Assembly (NCBI GenBank): GCA_963814905.1
Contig: CAWFEM010000011.1
Coordinates: 372,001 to 436,000, forward strand
DNA length: 64,000 nucleotides
Direction of reading: 5' to 3'
DNA from: DASWJZ01 sp963814905
GTDB taxonomy: Bacteria; Pseudomonadota; Alphaproteobacteria; Rhizobiales; Afifellaceae
The stretch's first letter is position 1. Each line of letters begins with the position of its first letter. This document shows positions 45,160 through 52,913 of this stretch, in pieces. Position numbers and translations under genes: made by a program. The notes under the pieces were generated by a model. That model saw nothing but the letters and a program-made list of their open reading frames with translations. It was not told the DNA's origin and made no database searches.

Positions 45160-45294
45160 TTATTGCACCCCTGCCACCGCGTCGGCGTTGGCGTGAGTGT
45201 CGTCAATCGGTGTGTTTTGCCGCAGCACGTAGAAGCCGGCGACGACCGTCAACGCGATCGCGAGCACGGCTGGCAGGAGATTCCGCATCTTCAT
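45160..45294 (-). CDS. Small exported or membrane-anchored peptide upstream of sco
   Basis: 44 residues starting ATG at 45294: MKMRNLLPAVLAIALTVVAG is a short basic n-region plus one hydrophobic helix; a polar tail of about 23 residues (LRQNTPIDDTHANADAVAGVQ region) follows. No Cys, so not a lipoprotein. It stops 45 bases before the sco ATG and is probably its operon partner. No family recognised; could be missed by standard gene callers. Confidence 0.5.
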   Translation of the reverse strand: MKMRNLLPAVLAIALTVVAGFYVLRQNTPIDDTHANADAVAGVQ

Positions 45295-45379
45295 GGTCTC
45301 GGCTTATCGCGCCACGCGCCGCAACGTCGGATTGCGCAAATCGCCGCGTGCGCTGCGTTCAATCGTCACGCGGTGGTGG

Positions 45380-46453
45380 TCAACCGCCGTTCTTGATGAC
45401 GACCTTGAGCGCTTCCTTGCGCATCATTGAGCGCAGCGCCTCGACCACGCCTGCGATCGGCCTCGTGCCGGAGATGAGAAAGTCCGCCTCGAAGGCCGGA
45501 TCGGCGAGCAGCGCTACGGCGCGGCGGAAGACCTCCGGGCGGTGATGGTAGACGCCTTTCAGGGTCAGCTCGCTATAGTGCACGAGGTGCGTGTCGAGCG
45601 GGATCGAAGTGCCGGGCGCGCAGCCGCCGAAGAGGTTGACGAGCCCGCCGGGGCGGAGCGCCTCGATCGCGTCCGACCAGACGCCCGGCTGGCCGGTCGC
45701 GTCGATGGTGATCCAGTAGCCTTTGCCGCCGTCTGATTCGGCGCGCACGCGCTCCGCCTGGCCGCCGCCGCGGGCGATCTCGATGGTGCGTACAGCGCCG
45801 AGCTTCATTCCCACTTCGAGGCGGCTCGGATTCGGATCGGCGAGTACGACCTTGTGCCCCATCCGGGAGAGCGCCGCGACGAAGAGGAGCCCGATCGGTC
45901 CGCCGCCGAAAAGCAGGATCTCGAACGGCCCGCCGGCCGCGTAGCGGTCGAGATCGCAGGCGTCGATGCCGTGCAGTACGCAGGCGAGCGGCTCGGCGAG
46001 CGCGGCGCGCTCGAAGGAAAGGCCGGCCGGGATCGGATGGATGTTGCGCTCCACGAAGCGCTTCGGCACCAGCATGTATTCAGCGAAGGCGCCGTTCAGA
46101 TAGTGCAGGTCCTCGCAGAGGTTCTCGCGCCCGCGCCGGCACGGCTCGCATGTCCCGCACGGCGCGGAATTGGCGACGACGATGGCGTCACCCTCCTTCA
46201 CCGCCGTCACGCCCGCGCCGATCGTGGCGACGATGCCCGCCATCTCGTGGCCGAACAGCGTCGGGGCCTTGAGCATGCGGGGATGCCCGCCGCGGCGGAA
46301 GACCTTCACGTCCGTGCCGCAGGTCGTCGCCGCCTCGATCTTCAGAAGAACTTCGCCGGGGCCGGGACGCGGCACCGGCACGTCTCGGATCTCGATCTCC
46401 TCCGGCCCAAGGAGCATCGCGCCCTGCATGGTGGTGGGGAGGCCCATGCTCAT
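45380..46453 (-). CDS. Zinc-dependent alcohol/polyol dehydrogenase (MDR family), second of a tandem pair
   Basis: 357 residues. Catalytic zinc ligands in TTCGTDVKVF and FGHEMAG. The structural zinc cysteines are present (APCGTCEPCRRGRENLC), and the cofactor motif is LLFGGGPIGLLFVAAL. The C-terminus (EALRSMMRKEALKVVIKN) is intact. The substrate is probably a sugar alcohol or secondary alcohol; it cannot be told apart from threonine- or sorbitol-dehydrogenase relatives by eye. The ATG overlaps the stop of the preceding dehydrogenase by 4 bases, so the pair is translationally coupled. Confidence 0.87.
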   Translation of the reverse strand: MSMGLPTTMQGAMLLGPEEIEIRDVPVPRPGPGEVLLKIEAATTCGTDVKVFRRGGHPRMLKAPTLFGHEMAGIVATIGAGVTAVKEGDAIVVANSAPCGTCEPCRRGRENLCEDLHYLNGAFAEYMLVPKRFVERNIHPIPAGLSFERAALAEPLACVLHGIDACDLDRYAAGGPFEILLFGGGPIGLLFVAALSRMGHKVVLADPNPSRLEVGMKLGAVRTIEIARGGGQAERVRAESDGGKGYWITIDATGQPGVWSDAIEALRPGGLVNLFGGCAPGTSIPLDTHLVHYSELTLKGVYHHRPEVFRRAVALLADPAFEADFLISGTRPIAGVVEALRSMMRKEALKVVIKNGG

Positions 46454-47527
46454 GCGCCGCCCGCGCGCGACGGCGTGAAGAGCACCTTGAGCGCTTTCCG
46501 CGCCACGACCAGGTCCACGCCCTTCTGGAAATCGTCGAGCGGCATCGTGTGGGTGACCAGAGGCGTCGGATCGAGCTTTCCCGCGACAAGGAGATCGAAG
46601 ATCGCCTGCTGCTCGCGGAGCGCGCCGGAATAGGTGGCGACGACGCGGCGCTCGTTCTTGAAGACCGCGTTCAGATCGATCGCCGCGCTTTGCCCCTCCG
46701 GCGCGTGCGCGAAGAGCACGACCGATCCGCCGGCGCGCGTCAGGTCGATGCCGGAGGCGAGCGCCTTTTCGCCGCCCACCGTGTCGAAGACCGCGTCGGC
46801 GCCGATGCCGTCGGAGAGCGCGCGGACGGCCGCAGTTGCCTCCTCGCCGGGCTCTGAGGTTCGGGTTGCACCGAGCTCGACCGCAAGCGCCAGCCGGTCG
46901 GCGTCGAAGTCGACCATCGCGACGTCGACCTTCGGCGCGATGGCCTTCAGTACCGAGGAGATGCAGGAGCCCCATGCTGCCGCAGCCGAGCACGACCACG
47001 ATGCCCTCGTCGCCAAGCCCAGAGCGCTCGATGCCGCGCAGCACGCAGGCCGCGGGCTCCATGAACACCGCCGCCTTGTCGCAGAGCGAGTCCGGCACTT
47101 TGCGCGCGGCTAGGCTGACGGCGCGCTCGCGAATCAGAACTATGTCGGCGAAGCCGCCGGGCTCCATCAGATTTTCCTTGAAGACGGCGCACATCGTCTC
47201 GTTGCCGCGCCGGCAATAGACGCATTCGCCGCACGGCACGTGATGGGGAACGACGACACGGTCGCCGATGGCGAAATCGGCGACGCCCTCGCCAAGTGCG
47301 ATCGCCTCGCCGACGAGCTCGTGGCCGAGCACCGTTCCCGGCGCCGCGATTCCCGTCTTCAGCTTGAAGAGGTCGGTCCCGCAGAAGCCGACGACGCGGA
47401 GCTTGATGAGCATCTCGCCCGGCCCCGCCAAAGGCAGTGGACGAGTCTCAAGCGCCGTCTTCTCGCCGCCGGCGCAGGCAACGACGTGGCGGCTCTTGGC
47501 GGCGGTCTCAGTGCGGGCCGTGTCCAT
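46450..47527 (-). CDS. Zinc-dependent alcohol dehydrogenase (MDR family), first of a tandem pair, frameshifted
   Basis: Catalytic ligands in GFCGTDLFKL and LGHELVGE; structural zinc cysteines in VPCGECVYCRRGNETMC; cofactor motif VVLGCGSMGLLHLL. Just after it, near 46953 (minus strand ctcctcGgtactg), the frame shifts +1. VLKAIAPKVDVAMVDFDADRL and the rest to LFTPSRAGGA continue in the next frame, ending at 46450. Removing one base gives 358 residues, equal to its neighbour. ATG at 47527 is preferred over an upstream GTG at 47536. The two proteins are paralogous; together they may act on sequential or isomeric polyols. Confidence 0.87.
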
Positions 47528-47570
47528 GGCCCGCACTTCTAGTCCAGCGACGAGAGGAATCCAGCCCGTC

Positions 47571-48104
47571 TTATTTCGGCGCGGCCGCGGCGGTCTCTCC
47601 CGGGGGCAGAATCCGGAAGAGGAACGTCGTCACGGTCTTACCAGGCCCGACCGGATCGGGGACTTTATGGTCCACCGGCGTCAGGCTCTTCAGAAAGGCC
47701 GCGACCGAGGCCACGTCTTCCGCTGTCAGATTGGCGAAGGCATGCCAGGGCATGATCGGGGCGAGCTCGCGCCCGTCGGGCCGCTTTCCGGTCTGTAGCG
47801 CGGTGACGATCTCCTCGGTGCTCCACTTGCCGATGCCGGTTTCGGGATCGGGCGTCAGGTTCGGACCGGCAAAGGCGCCGAGGCCGGGGATTTCGAACGC
47901 CACGTCCGAGCCGCCGAGATAGCGCGCCATATCCGGCTGGCCGAAGAAATATCCGGGCGTGTGGCAGTCGTTACACCCGGCGATCGTGACGAGGTATTTG
48001 CCGCGCGCGATTTCCGCGTCGTCGGCTCGGGCGGGAGCCGAAAGCAGCGAAGCCACCATCACGACGGCGGCGAGCATCCCGAAACCCGCTTCTTTGCGAA
48101 ACAT
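47571..48104 (-). CDS. Periplasmic c-type cytochrome
   Basis: 177 residues. Signal peptide (residues 1-27, ending SAPARA) and a single heme-attachment site CNDCH at 44-48. An axial-ligand candidate Met lies in LAPIMPWHAFANL, followed by LTAEDVASVAAFLKSL, the usual C-terminal helix of class I cytochromes. ATG 48104 has GGAGGAAAAG directly upstream; the GTG twelve bases earlier is less likely. It may take electrons from the tandem dehydrogenases or another periplasmic enzyme, but the dehydrogenases look cytoplasmic, so that link is weak. 155 bases upstream ends a MarR regulator gene; that gap has no visible gene. Confidence 0.87.
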   Translation of the reverse strand: MFRKEAGFGMLAAVVMVASLLSAPARADDAEIARGKYLVTIAGCNDCHTPGYFFGQPDMARYLGGSDVAFEIPGLGAFAGPNLTPDPETGIGKWSTEEIVTALQTGKRPDGRELAPIMPWHAFANLTAEDVASVAAFLKSLTPVDHKVPDPVGPGKTVTTFLFRILPPGETAAAAPK

Positions 48105-48259
48105 CTTTTCCTCCACATTCTTGCGCCGGGCCGCAGCGAGGTCGGAACCGACCGATTGACGCTGGCCCGCGGCGGCGATCCTACGCTGCCGCCGTGGACC
48201 GCGTAAGACGGGTGCGAAGCCCGCCGAAGCCGATCTTGATGAGTGCGCCCGGCGCGCTT

Positions 48260-48715
48260 CTAGCTGCCGCCGTCTTCATCAAGCGTGCGAAGCGCAGCCA
48301 TCAGGTCGCGGAATCCCGTGCCGCCGAGCTTGTCTCGGTAGGTGCTCTCAAGCGCAACCTTCACGATATTGGCGTCGGCAAGCATCGACAGCCCGATCCG
48401 CGTGAAAACGACGATATTACCGCGGTTGTCGGCCGGGTCGGGCCGCCGTTCCACGATGCCGCCCGCGACCAGTTCATCGACGAGCTGCTGTACAGCCTGC
48501 TTGCTGAGCCCCATGCGCCTCACAAGCTCTTTCTGGCGAGTCCCGCCGCGGTCCAGATGAGCGATGACGTTCGATCGCGCTTCGCCGAACCAGGAATAAC
48601 CGCGGGCGCGCATTCCGGCGTCGAACGCCTCTTTCCATTGCCGGCTTATTCGCCAGAGCCGCCAGCCGACATGGTCGAGCAGCGCCGGTTGAATTTCGTC
48701 AAGTCGCTTGACCAT
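48260..48715 (-). CDS. MarR-family transcriptional regulator
   Basis: 151 residues, winged helix-turn-helix. The core is RQKELVRRMGLSKQAVQQLVDELVAGGIVERRPDPADNR; the last part, with its D-P-x-D-x-R wing, is the MarR hallmark. It is divergent from a cupin gene, and an inverted repeat ATAGTC-n9-GACTAT lies between them just upstream of its own ATG. Autorepression together with control of the cupin gene is the simple prediction. Ligand unknown. Confidence 0.88.
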   Translation of the reverse strand: MVKRLDEIQPALLDHVGWRLWRISRQWKEAFDAGMRARGYSWFGEARSNVIAHLDRGGTRQKELVRRMGLSKQAVQQLVDELVAGGIVERRPDPADNRGNIVVFTRIGLSMLADANIVKVALESTYRDKLGGTGFRDLMAALRTLDEDGGS

Positions 48716-48729
48716 TCTCGACGGACCGT

Positions 48730-48750
48730 ATAGTCAAGAAACCGGACTAT
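48730..48750. promoter_or_regulatory. Candidate MarR operator
   Basis: ATAGTC (48730-48735) and GACTAT (48745-48750) are perfect arms nine bases apart. They lie 15 bases upstream of the MarR ATG and 55 bases upstream of the cupin ATG. Size and symmetry suit a MarR dimer. The site would overlap the regulator's own promoter. Confidence 0.55.
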
Positions 48751-48804
48751 CCGACGCCGCCGCCGCGCGCAACGTCATTACTCCATCCCAGACAAAGGAC
48801 TGCC

Positions 48805-49179
48805 ATGCCCGTCATCCCCGCTTCAGACGCCCCAAGCTTCGACATTCCCGGAGTCCGCTTCACCGGCCTTGCTTCGCCCAGCCGCGGTGCGCGGGAAACC
48901 GCCGTCTGGCGCCTTTCGATGGCGCCCGCCACGGGGCCTTTCACGCATAGCCTGACGCGTGAGGAGATCTTTGTCGCGATTGCCGGGAAGGCGCGCTTCA
49001 GGATCGGCGCGGAGGAATTCGACGTCGCGGCCGGCGGCGCGGTGATCGTGCCGAAGGACACCGACTTCGCTCTCTTCAATCCGAACGACGCGCCGTTCGA
49101 AGCTGTCGCCGTTCTTCCGGTCGGTGGTAAGGCGCGGATGGGCGACGCCCCGGCCTTCACGCCGCCATGGGCGGAGTAG
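48805..49179 (+). CDS. Small cupin-domain protein
   Basis: 124 residues, one cupin_2 barrel. Motif 1 is HSLTREEIFVAIAGKARFRIG (only one clear His of the usual HxH pair, with a Glu following), and motif 2 is AAGGAVIVPKDTDFALFNPND. Metal binding may be reduced; catalytic role unknown. ATG 48805 stands opposite the MarR gene, sharing the proposed operator. Single-domain cupins beside MarR regulators often handle small aromatic or quinone ligands, but nothing here shows which. Confidence 0.82.
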   Translation: MPVIPASDAPSFDIPGVRFTGLASPSRGARETAVWRLSMAPATGPFTHSLTREEIFVAIAGKARFRIGAEEFDVAAGGAVIVPKDTDFALFNPNDAPFEAVAVLPVGGKARMGDAPAFTPPWAE

Positions 49180-49187
49180 GACACGCC

Positions 49188-49436
49188 TTACTTCGCGTCG
49201 AAGGGCTCGGTGCCGACGGCCTTGCCTTCCTGGGCGCGGATTTTTTCCACCCGCTCCTCCGCCGCCTTGAGCAGCGCCTCGCAGCGCTTCTTCAGCGCCT
49301 CGCCGCGCTCGTAGATCGCGATCAATTCCTCAAGCGGCACGTCGCCGCGCTCAAGCTTGGTCACGATCTCCTCGAGCTGCTTCAACGCCGCCTCGAAGGG
49401 AAGCGCGTTCACGTCGGATGCGGTCGGCTCCGCCAA
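49188..49436 (-). CDS. xseB: Exodeoxyribonuclease VII small subunit
   Basis: 82 residues, TTG start. Two long helices: LPFEAALKQLEEIVTKLERGDVPLEELIAIYERGEAL is the family core, then CEALLKAAEERVEKI. It binds the XseA C-terminus to form the single-strand DNA nuclease. It follows the histone-deacetylase-like gene by 10 bases, as in many Rhizobiales. There dxs usually comes next, but here the cupin converges instead. Confidence 0.93.
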   Translation of the reverse strand: MAEPTASDVNALPFEAALKQLEEIVTKLERGDVPLEELIAIYERGEALKKRCEALLKAAEERVEKIRAQEGKAVGTEPFDAK

Positions 49437-49446
49437 GTCGTTCTCC

Positions 49447-50373
49447 TCAGACCGCCATGAGCTGGCGGATATGGGCGGCGGCCGAGGACGCCAGCCCGTT
49501 CAGATCATAGCCGCCTTCCAAGAGCGAGACGACCCGCCCGCCCGCGGTCTCGTCGGCGATCGCCATCAGCTCCTGCGTCGCCCAGGCGAAATCCGCCTCT
49601 TCCAGATTGATCTCCGCGAGAGGGTCGCGGCGATGTGCGTCGAAGCCGGCGGAGATCAGGATCAGGCCGGCCTGGAAATCCCGCACCGCCGGCAGGACCA
49701 CGTCGCGGAAGGCCGTCTTGAACTCCGCGCTGCCGTCGCCCGGCGCGAGCGGCGCGTTGAAGATGTTTCCGACCCCCGTCTCCGAGGCGGCACCGGTGCC
49801 GGGAAAGAGCGGCATCTGGTGCGTCGAGGCATAGAGCACGGTGGGGTCGGACCAGAAGATCTCCTGCGTGCCGTTGCCGTGGTGCACGTCCCAATCGACG
49901 ATCGCGACCCTCTCGATGCCGTGCTCTGTCTGCGCATAGCGCGCCGCGATCGCGATATTGTCGAAGAGGCAGAAACCCATGGCGCGCTCGGTCTCGGCGT
50001 GATGGCCGGGCGGGCGGACGGCGCAGAAGGCATTGTTCGCAGTGCCGGCGACGACGGCGTCCACTGCATGGAGGCCCGCGCCGATCCCGCGCATCGCCAA
50101 TTCCCATGAGCCCGGCGAGACGACGGTGTCGGGGTCGATGCGCACGATCCCCTCTTCGGGGATCGCCCTGTGGATCGCCTCCACGTAGCGCTCGGAATGG
50201 CAAAGCAGCGCCCGCTCCGATTCCGCGAGCGGCGCCTCAACTCGCATGAGCGCCGCGAATTCCGATGTATCGAGCACCGCGTGGATCGCGCGCAGGCGGT
50301 CCGGACGCTCCGGATGCCCGATCGGCGTCAGGTGCTCCAGGAAGGCGGCATGGTGCAGGAGAAGAGTGGTCAA
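49447..50373 (-). CDS. Histone-deacetylase-family amidohydrolase (acetoin-utilisation/AcuC-like)
   Basis: 308 residues, TTG start. The arginase-deacetylase fold motifs are RPPGHHAETERAMGFCLFDNIAIAA (active-site His pair) and DWDVHHGNGTQEIF (zinc ligands Asp and His), with a third zinc Asp in ISAGFDAHRRDPLAE. Bacterial members deacetylate small molecules such as acetylpolyamines, or acetyl-lysine; substrate not defined. Upstream (50374-50541) is a 168-base divergent promoter region with no gene. Confidence 0.9.
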   Translation of the reverse strand: MTTLLLHHAAFLEHLTPIGHPERPDRLRAIHAVLDTSEFAALMRVEAPLAESERALLCHSERYVEAIHRAIPEEGIVRIDPDTVVSPGSWELAMRGIGAGLHAVDAVVAGTANNAFCAVRPPGHHAETERAMGFCLFDNIAIAARYAQTEHGIERVAIVDWDVHHGNGTQEIFWSDPTVLYASTHQMPLFPGTGAASETGVGNIFNAPLAPGDGSAEFKTAFRDVVLPAVRDFQAGLILISAGFDAHRRDPLAEINLEEADFAWATQELMAIADETAGGRVVSLLEGGYDLNGLASSAAAHIRQLMAV

Positions 50374-50541
50374 ACGTCAGGCCCGCGCATTCGCAAAGGG
50401 GTGTGGCCGCTCGCGCCGCGCGCGTCAATCCCGGCGTTTCCGCTCGCCGTGCCACGCCGTGGGCCGATCGGCGTGGGCCGCCGTTGACCTTTCCGGCCGG
50501 AGCGCGTTGCGGCAGCCGCCCGGAGGGCTAGGCTCATCCCC

Positions 50542-51708
50542 ATGTTCGCCTATCGAGACCGCCGCAGGATCGTCCTTACCGCCGTCGCGTCGCTCGCGGC
50601 CGCGCTGACAATTCCTGGCGACCGTGCGACGGCTCAGGAGGCGCAGAGCGCGGAAAGCAGGCCCGCGGTCGCGATTGCCTTTCCGGAAGGCTGGCAGATC
50701 GAGAAGGGCGAGCCGCTCACGATCGAAATGCGCCATCGCGACATCCCGCCCGGATCGGGCCTGGTGCTCGACCTCGTTCGCGACGCGCCGAAGGGAAGAA
50801 ATCGCACCTATCTCGGTTCCGACGGGCCGCTCATGCTTGCGCCGCGGGAGATCGCAGGCAGCGGCTCTTTCGCCTTCACCTGGAACGGCCGCGAAGTCGG
50901 TTGCGCGCCAACCGACGTTCCCACCTTGTGCGACGATGTTGAGGTCGGCCGCTATCGCCTGCGGGCAACGATCTACGATCGGGCGGATGCCGGCATCCTC
51001 GGACTATCTGACAAGCCGCGGGCTTCGGTCGTGGCGTCGACGCTCTCGCTGCCGCTGCGCATCGTCGGCGAGCCAAACCTGGATCGGCTGCTCCCGTGGA
51101 TGCGCGGACGGGCGAGCAGCTTCCTCCGATCGGCGGCCGTTGGGCGGAGGTCGCCGGGGCCGGGAGACAACTTCATCGCCGGGCGCCTCGACCTTCGGCA
51201 GCACGTGCGGCGGACGGATGCCGGTTACTGCGCCGCATTCGACCTGGCACCGCCTTTCTCCGGCGTCCTCACGGCATGCGCCCCGAAAGACACGGTGAAC
51301 GATATCGGCATCGCCGTCCCCCGCGTGACGGTTTCCGGCGCCGTGGACTACAAGCCGGGCGCGCTTCGCTACGAGGATGCGCTCGCCGAAGCGTTCCGGC
51401 TTGCCGATGCGCCATATCTTCTGCGCGTCGGGTCCCGGCGCCAGCCGTCACCGGGCAAGGCCGGCGCGACCTATCTGACGAGCGCCGTCCAGGACTGGTG
51501 GTATCGCGCGGCGAGCCACGCCTGGCTCTTTGCGATCTGGGAACTGAAGCGTGGCGGCGCGGCATCCGCCGACCGCTTCGCCGACAAGCTACTTGTCCGC
51601 GTGCATGACAGCGGTGATGCGTGCGTTGTGGAGACCGTTCCCCTTCGATCGGAGTTCACGGTCGATCCTCGGACCGATCCCGCCACCGATCTCATCAGCT
51701 GTCCCTGA
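50542..51708 (+). CDS. Exported protein of unknown function
   Basis: 388 residues. A Tat-like or Sec signal peptide (RDRRRIVLTAVASLAAAL, cleavage near ATA-QEA) precedes a mature region with no family I recognise. It opens with a beta-rich stretch (FPEGWQIEKGEPLTIEMRH, GSGSFAFTWNGREVGCA) and contains five or six cysteines (for example CAPTDVPTLCDD), so disulfides are possible. An Arg pair after residue 5 might allow Tat export but lacks the consensus. It is monocistronic; its last 14 bases overlap the convergent Sua5 gene. Confidence 0.72.
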   Translation: MFAYRDRRRIVLTAVASLAAALTIPGDRATAQEAQSAESRPAVAIAFPEGWQIEKGEPLTIEMRHRDIPPGSGLVLDLVRDAPKGRNRTYLGSDGPLMLAPREIAGSGSFAFTWNGREVGCAPTDVPTLCDDVEVGRYRLRATIYDRADAGILGLSDKPRASVVASTLSLPLRIVGEPNLDRLLPWMRGRASSFLRSAAVGRRSPGPGDNFIAGRLDLRQHVRRTDAGYCAAFDLAPPFSGVLTACAPKDTVNDIGIAVPRVTVSGAVDYKPGALRYEDALAEAFRLADAPYLLRVGSRRQPSPGKAGATYLTSAVQDWWYRAASHAWLFAIWELKRGGAASADRFADKLLVRVHDSGDACVVETVPLRSEFTVDPRTDPATDLISCP

Positions 51709-52702
51709 ATCTCCTGTCGCTCCTTTTTGTTTCCCGCGGCGCGGCGGCGCGGACGAGCCGATCGTTGATCGCCTCGCCAAGCCCGTCATTCGGCACAGGC
51801 GCGACGGCGATGGCCGAGGCGTCGCTTTCGTCGAGTGCTGCGAGGTCGGCGAAGAGGTTCGCCGCCGCCTCGATGAGATCGCCCGTGGGGCTGAGGTTCC
51901 TGACCGCGGCGGCTTGGTCCGCGCCGGGCACGGCCGCGGGTCCGAAGGCGAGGAGCGCCTCGCTCGGCGCTACCGATTCCGCATCTGTGCGAAGCGGAAG
52001 CCTCGGCGCGTAGTGGCTTTGAAGCATGCCCGGCGCCGTCACCGGATCGCCGATGGCGGCGCGGCCGAGCTTCATGCCGAGCACCGCCTCGACCGCCTCC
52101 GCCGCTATGCCGCCGGGGCGGAGCAGGATGGGCGTGTCGCCGGCGAGCGAGACGATTGTCGATTCAAGCCCCACCGCGCACGGCCCCGCGTCGAGGACAA
52201 GCGCTACTGCGTCGCCGAGTTGTTCGATCACATGCTCCGCGCGCGTCGGGCTGAGCCGGCCGGAACGGTTTGCCGAGGGTGCGGCCAGCGCGCCCCCAAG
52301 GGCGGCGATCACGTCGTGCGCTGGCCCACGCGGGGCGCGAAGCGCGATCGTCTGAAGCCCCGCCGACGCAAGCGGATGGGCCGGCGCGTCCGTCGCAAGC
52401 GGCACGACAAGCGTCAGCGGCCCTGGCCAGAATTTCTCGGCGAGCTTCTGCGCGCGCGCGTCGAGCCTGCCGTAGCGCCGCGCCATTGCAATGTCGCTCA
52501 CGTGGCAGATCAGCGGATTGAAGCGCGGACGGCCCTTGGCGGCGAAGACGCTCGCCACCGCTTCGCCGTTCGCCGCGTCCGCGGCAAGGCCGTAAACCGT
52601 CTCCGTCGGCAGCGCGACGAGCCGGCCGGCGCGAAGCGCGTCGACCGCCGCGGCGATTGCGGCGGAGGAACTCTTGGCGTCGGCAAGAACGAGGTGCTGC
52701 AA
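51695..52702 (-). CDS. L-threonylcarbamoyladenylate synthase (Sua5/YrdC)
   Basis: Makes threonylcarbamoyl-AMP for the t6A modification of ANN-decoding tRNAs. 335 residues: YrdC domain at 1-200 (RLVALPTETVYGLAADA, KGRPRFNPLICHVSD, LRAPRGPAHDVIAALG, SANRSGRLSPT) plus the C-terminal Sua5 domain (PVTAPGMLQSHYAPRLPLRT), so this is the long Sua5 form. The gap upstream (52703-52913) holds repeat copy 3. Convergent overlap of 14 bases with the exported protein gene. Confidence 0.94.
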   Translation of the reverse strand: MQHLVLADAKSSSAAIAAAVDALRAGRLVALPTETVYGLAADAANGEAVASVFAAKGRPRFNPLICHVSDIAMARRYGRLDARAQKLAEKFWPGPLTLVVPLATDAPAHPLASAGLQTIALRAPRGPAHDVIAALGGALAAPSANRSGRLSPTRAEHVIEQLGDAVALVLDAGPCAVGLESTIVSLAGDTPILLRPGGIAAEAVEAVLGMKLGRAAIGDPVTAPGMLQSHYAPRLPLRTDAESVAPSEALLAFGPAAVPGADQAAAVRNLSPTGDLIEAAANLFADLAALDESDASAIAVAPVPNDGLGEAINDRLVRAAAPRETKRSDRRFRDS

Positions 52703-52726
52703 GGGATCGTAGCCTTTGATTCGAAG

Positions 52727-52825
52727 TCGTCATTCCATGGCTTGGCCATGGAATCCATTCCGTAACGTGAAACCCACGACCGTCACGGAATGGATGCCCG
52801 GGTCAAGCCCGGGCATGACGACAGT
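52727..52825. repeat. Dispersed two-hairpin repeat, copy 3
   Basis: Same layout as copies at 23209 and 41101, but the left hairpin is ATTCCATGG/CCATGGAAT and the right one is ATGCCCGGG/CCCGGGCAT. Both arms of each stem have changed together relative to copy 1, so pairing is kept while sequence differs. It lies in the 211-base divergent gap between Sua5 and the acyl-CoA dehydrogenase gene. Confidence 0.85.
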
Positions 52826-52913
52826 GATTTGCGCAAAGGGTCCTGCGCTATGCGCGCGCCGGGATGACAGACCACCGCCCGGCGGCGCATAAAGGCGGTC
52901 GGGAGAGACGCTC

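Noticed and set aside
45380..47536. Single 718-residue fused dehydrogenase
   Set aside because: The apparent fusion arises from the frameshift at about 46953. Two normal-length dehydrogenases with an ATGA overlap fit better.
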